Source: JAQTNP01 sp964616145 (lineage in GTDB: Bacteria; Patescibacteriota; Minisyncoccia; Minisyncoccales; PEYH01). From it: DNA of 5,020 nt. This document shows positions 4,700 through 5,020 of this stretch, in pieces (the stretch's first letter is position 1; each line of letters starts with the position of its first letter). Position numbers and translations under genes: made by a program. Below the pieces are notes generated by a model, which was given only the letters and a program-made list of their open reading frames with translations, ran no database searches and was not told the origin of the DNA. The stretch is taken from contig CAZTRD010000056.1 of the NCBI GenBank assembly GCA_964616145.1, forward strand, positions 1 to 5,020, read 5' to 3'.

Positions 4700-4792
4700 T
4701 TATCATTTTTGATAATACCTCTTATCATTTTTGATACAACCTCATAACATTTTTGATAATAGGGTATTGCATTGTCATAACATTTATGATAA
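4700..4792. repeat. Four iterons with 22/22/33-bp spacing
   Basis: Four 16-bp units start at 4700, 4722, 4744 and 4777. The first is a perfect palindrome, TTATCA-TTTT-TGATAA. The second differs in its last base pair step (TGATAC), and the third and fourth begin ATAACA, the fourth with a TTTA spacer. Spacings of 22, 22 and 33 bp are multiples of 11, so all sites face the same side of the helix, as in iteron origins or cooperative operators. The fourth lies between the -35 and -10 of the early promoter. The winged-helix protein at 334 is the likely ligand, by inference. Confidence 0.85.
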
Positions 4793-4795
4793 TAT
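4767..4795 (+). promoter_or_regulatory. Early promoter overlapped by iteron 4
   Basis: TTGCAT (4767-4772) and TAATAT (4790-4795) are 17 bases apart, a good sigma-A promoter. Transcription would start near 4802 and give a leader of about 40 bases ending in AAAGGAG (4827-4833). Iteron 4 fills the spacer, so a protein bound there should block or modulate transcription, suggesting autoregulation of the early operon. Confidence 0.7.
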
Positions 4796-4796
4796 G

Positions 4797-4848
4797 TATT
4801 TATTCAGTGAGAAAACACTCAAAAACAAAGGAGCAAAAAAAATGAAAA
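4797..4848. repeat. Right copy of leader repeat (shared with 1-52)
   Basis: This stretch is identical to the first 52 bases of the window and includes the leader, AAAGGAG at 4827-4833 and ATGAAAA. It is the branch point at which cassette A or cassette B can follow. Confidence 0.95.
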
Positions 4849-5020
4849 AAGCACAAAAATTTCACATTTGCGAAATGTGTGGGTGTGAGATCCATCCAAA
4901 TGAGTATTACTATTCATATAAATGTCAGCCTGTAAAAATCAACTCAAAACAAACTTTTTTCGATACCTGGAGATGTCGCTGCATTAACCATAAACCAGGT
5001 AATCAACTCGAAACAGCTGT
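4842..5020 (+). CDS. Cysteine-rich, probable zinc-binding protein of cassette B (partial, 72 aa when closed)
   Basis: The window gives 59 codons and two bases. Joined through the repeat to base 298 onward, the frame ends at TGA 335-337 as a 72-residue protein ending in WEYPI, overlapping the winged-helix gene by ATGA. AAAGGAG at 4827-4833 supports the start. Cysteines at 10, 13, 15, 28, 45 and 47 and a histidine at 50 suggest a small treble-clef or zinc-ribbon fold; CEMCGCEIHPNEYYYSYKC in the first part resembles knuckles seen in small phage proteins. It is the first gene of the early operon in arrangement B, and the clean coupling to the next gene suggests this is the original arrangement. 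Function is unknown; nucleic-acid or protein binding is plausible. Confidence 0.75.
   Translation, partial: MKKAQKFHICEMCGCEIHPNEYYYSYKCQPVKINSKQTFFDTWRCRCINHKPGNQLETA
4966..5020. repeat. Terminal copy of cassette junction repeat (shared with 243-297)
   Basis: These last 55 bases equal 243-297 and show that the molecule is circular or permuted. A 55-base terminal match also equals a common assembler k-mer length, so the window ends may mark a branch in an assembly graph. Confidence 0.95.

Larger units (their letters stand above)
4512..4841. other. Main non-coding region, origin/packaging/early-control candidate
   Basis: These 330 bases hold no credible gene. In order they contain a complex hairpin (4532-4574), purine-rich and T-rich stretches with a weak CTTTTT/AAAAAG stem (4610-4626), an AT-rich segment (about 4647-4671) that could unwind easily, an 8-bp inverted repeat (4672-4697), four iterons (4700-4792), the early promoter, and the leader with its ribosome site. 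In filamentous phages the large intergenic region after the pI/pIV genes carries both strand origins and the packaging hairpin. A matching role is likely here, although no known nick site was recognised. Confidence 0.65.

Noticed and set aside
4700..4792. CRISPR-like array
   Set aside because: The units are short, palindromic and separated by 6 or 17 bases, too close for spacers, and no cas gene is present. Iterons or operators fit better.
4512..4841. dif-like XerCD site or tRNA-type attachment site
   Set aside because: No dif-like 28-mer or tRNA fragment could be recognised, and no integrase is encoded. Integration cannot be supported from this sequence.
1..5020. Mollicute code in which TGA means Trp
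   Set aside because: Trp is encoded by TGG throughout, and TGA closes several genes at coupled ATGA or intergenic positions, so the standard bacterial code fits.

Overview
The window looks like almost the whole genome of a small filamentous (inovirus-type) phage, about 4.7-4.8 kb and circular. Every credible gene is on the + strand, and the gene order follows the classical filamentous-phage plan. From left to right it reads: an early/regulatory gene with a winged-helix DNA-binding fold, two tiny membrane peptides, a strong terminator, a major-coat-like protein between its own promoter and terminator, another small membrane protein, a large secreted and C-terminally anchored adhesin (pIII-like), two small membrane proteins (one in the pVI position), and a P-loop morphogenesis ATPase of the pI/Zot type. 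A non-coding, origin-like region with hairpins, an AT-rich stretch and four spaced iterons closes the circle. No secretin (pIV) gene is present. Shine-Dalgarno sites are strong, the DNA is AT-rich, TGG is used for Trp, and TGA is a genuine stop in several genes. Together these suggest a monoderm host using the standard code, such as a low-GC Bacillota or an Acholeplasma/Izemoplasma-like lineage. The host assignment is inference.

The two ends are not a simple circular overlap. Bases 1-52 repeat at 4797-4848 and bases 243-297 repeat at 4966-5020, but the DNA between each pair differs (190 bp at the left end, 117 bp at the right). The simplest reading is a common circular backbone (243-4848, 4606 bp) closed by either of two cassettes, giving genomes of about 4796 bp (cassette A) and 4723 bp (cassette B). 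Both cassettes share the same promoter, leader, ribosome-binding site and first codons. Cassette B encodes an intact 72-aa cysteine-rich protein that continues through the junction and ends by overlapping the winged-helix gene. Cassette A encodes two other small proteins and leaves the tail of that cysteine-rich gene out of frame.

No rolling-circle (HUH) replication protein, transposase, integrase or recognisable single-strand DNA-binding protein was found. The only candidate replication or control elements are the 116-aa winged-helix protein and an iteron array whose 22/22/33-bp spacing matches whole helical turns. The last iteron lies between the -35 and -10 of the early promoter. The working model is that the winged-helix protein binds the iterons, controls the early operon and perhaps starts replication, and that the morphogenesis block then builds and extrudes the virion.

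Two compositional signals stand out. GATC and CCWGG are far more frequent than base composition predicts. CCWGG is absent from, and CpG enriched in, the first third of the adhesin gene (about 1527-2090), which suggests that its receptor-binding module was acquired separately.
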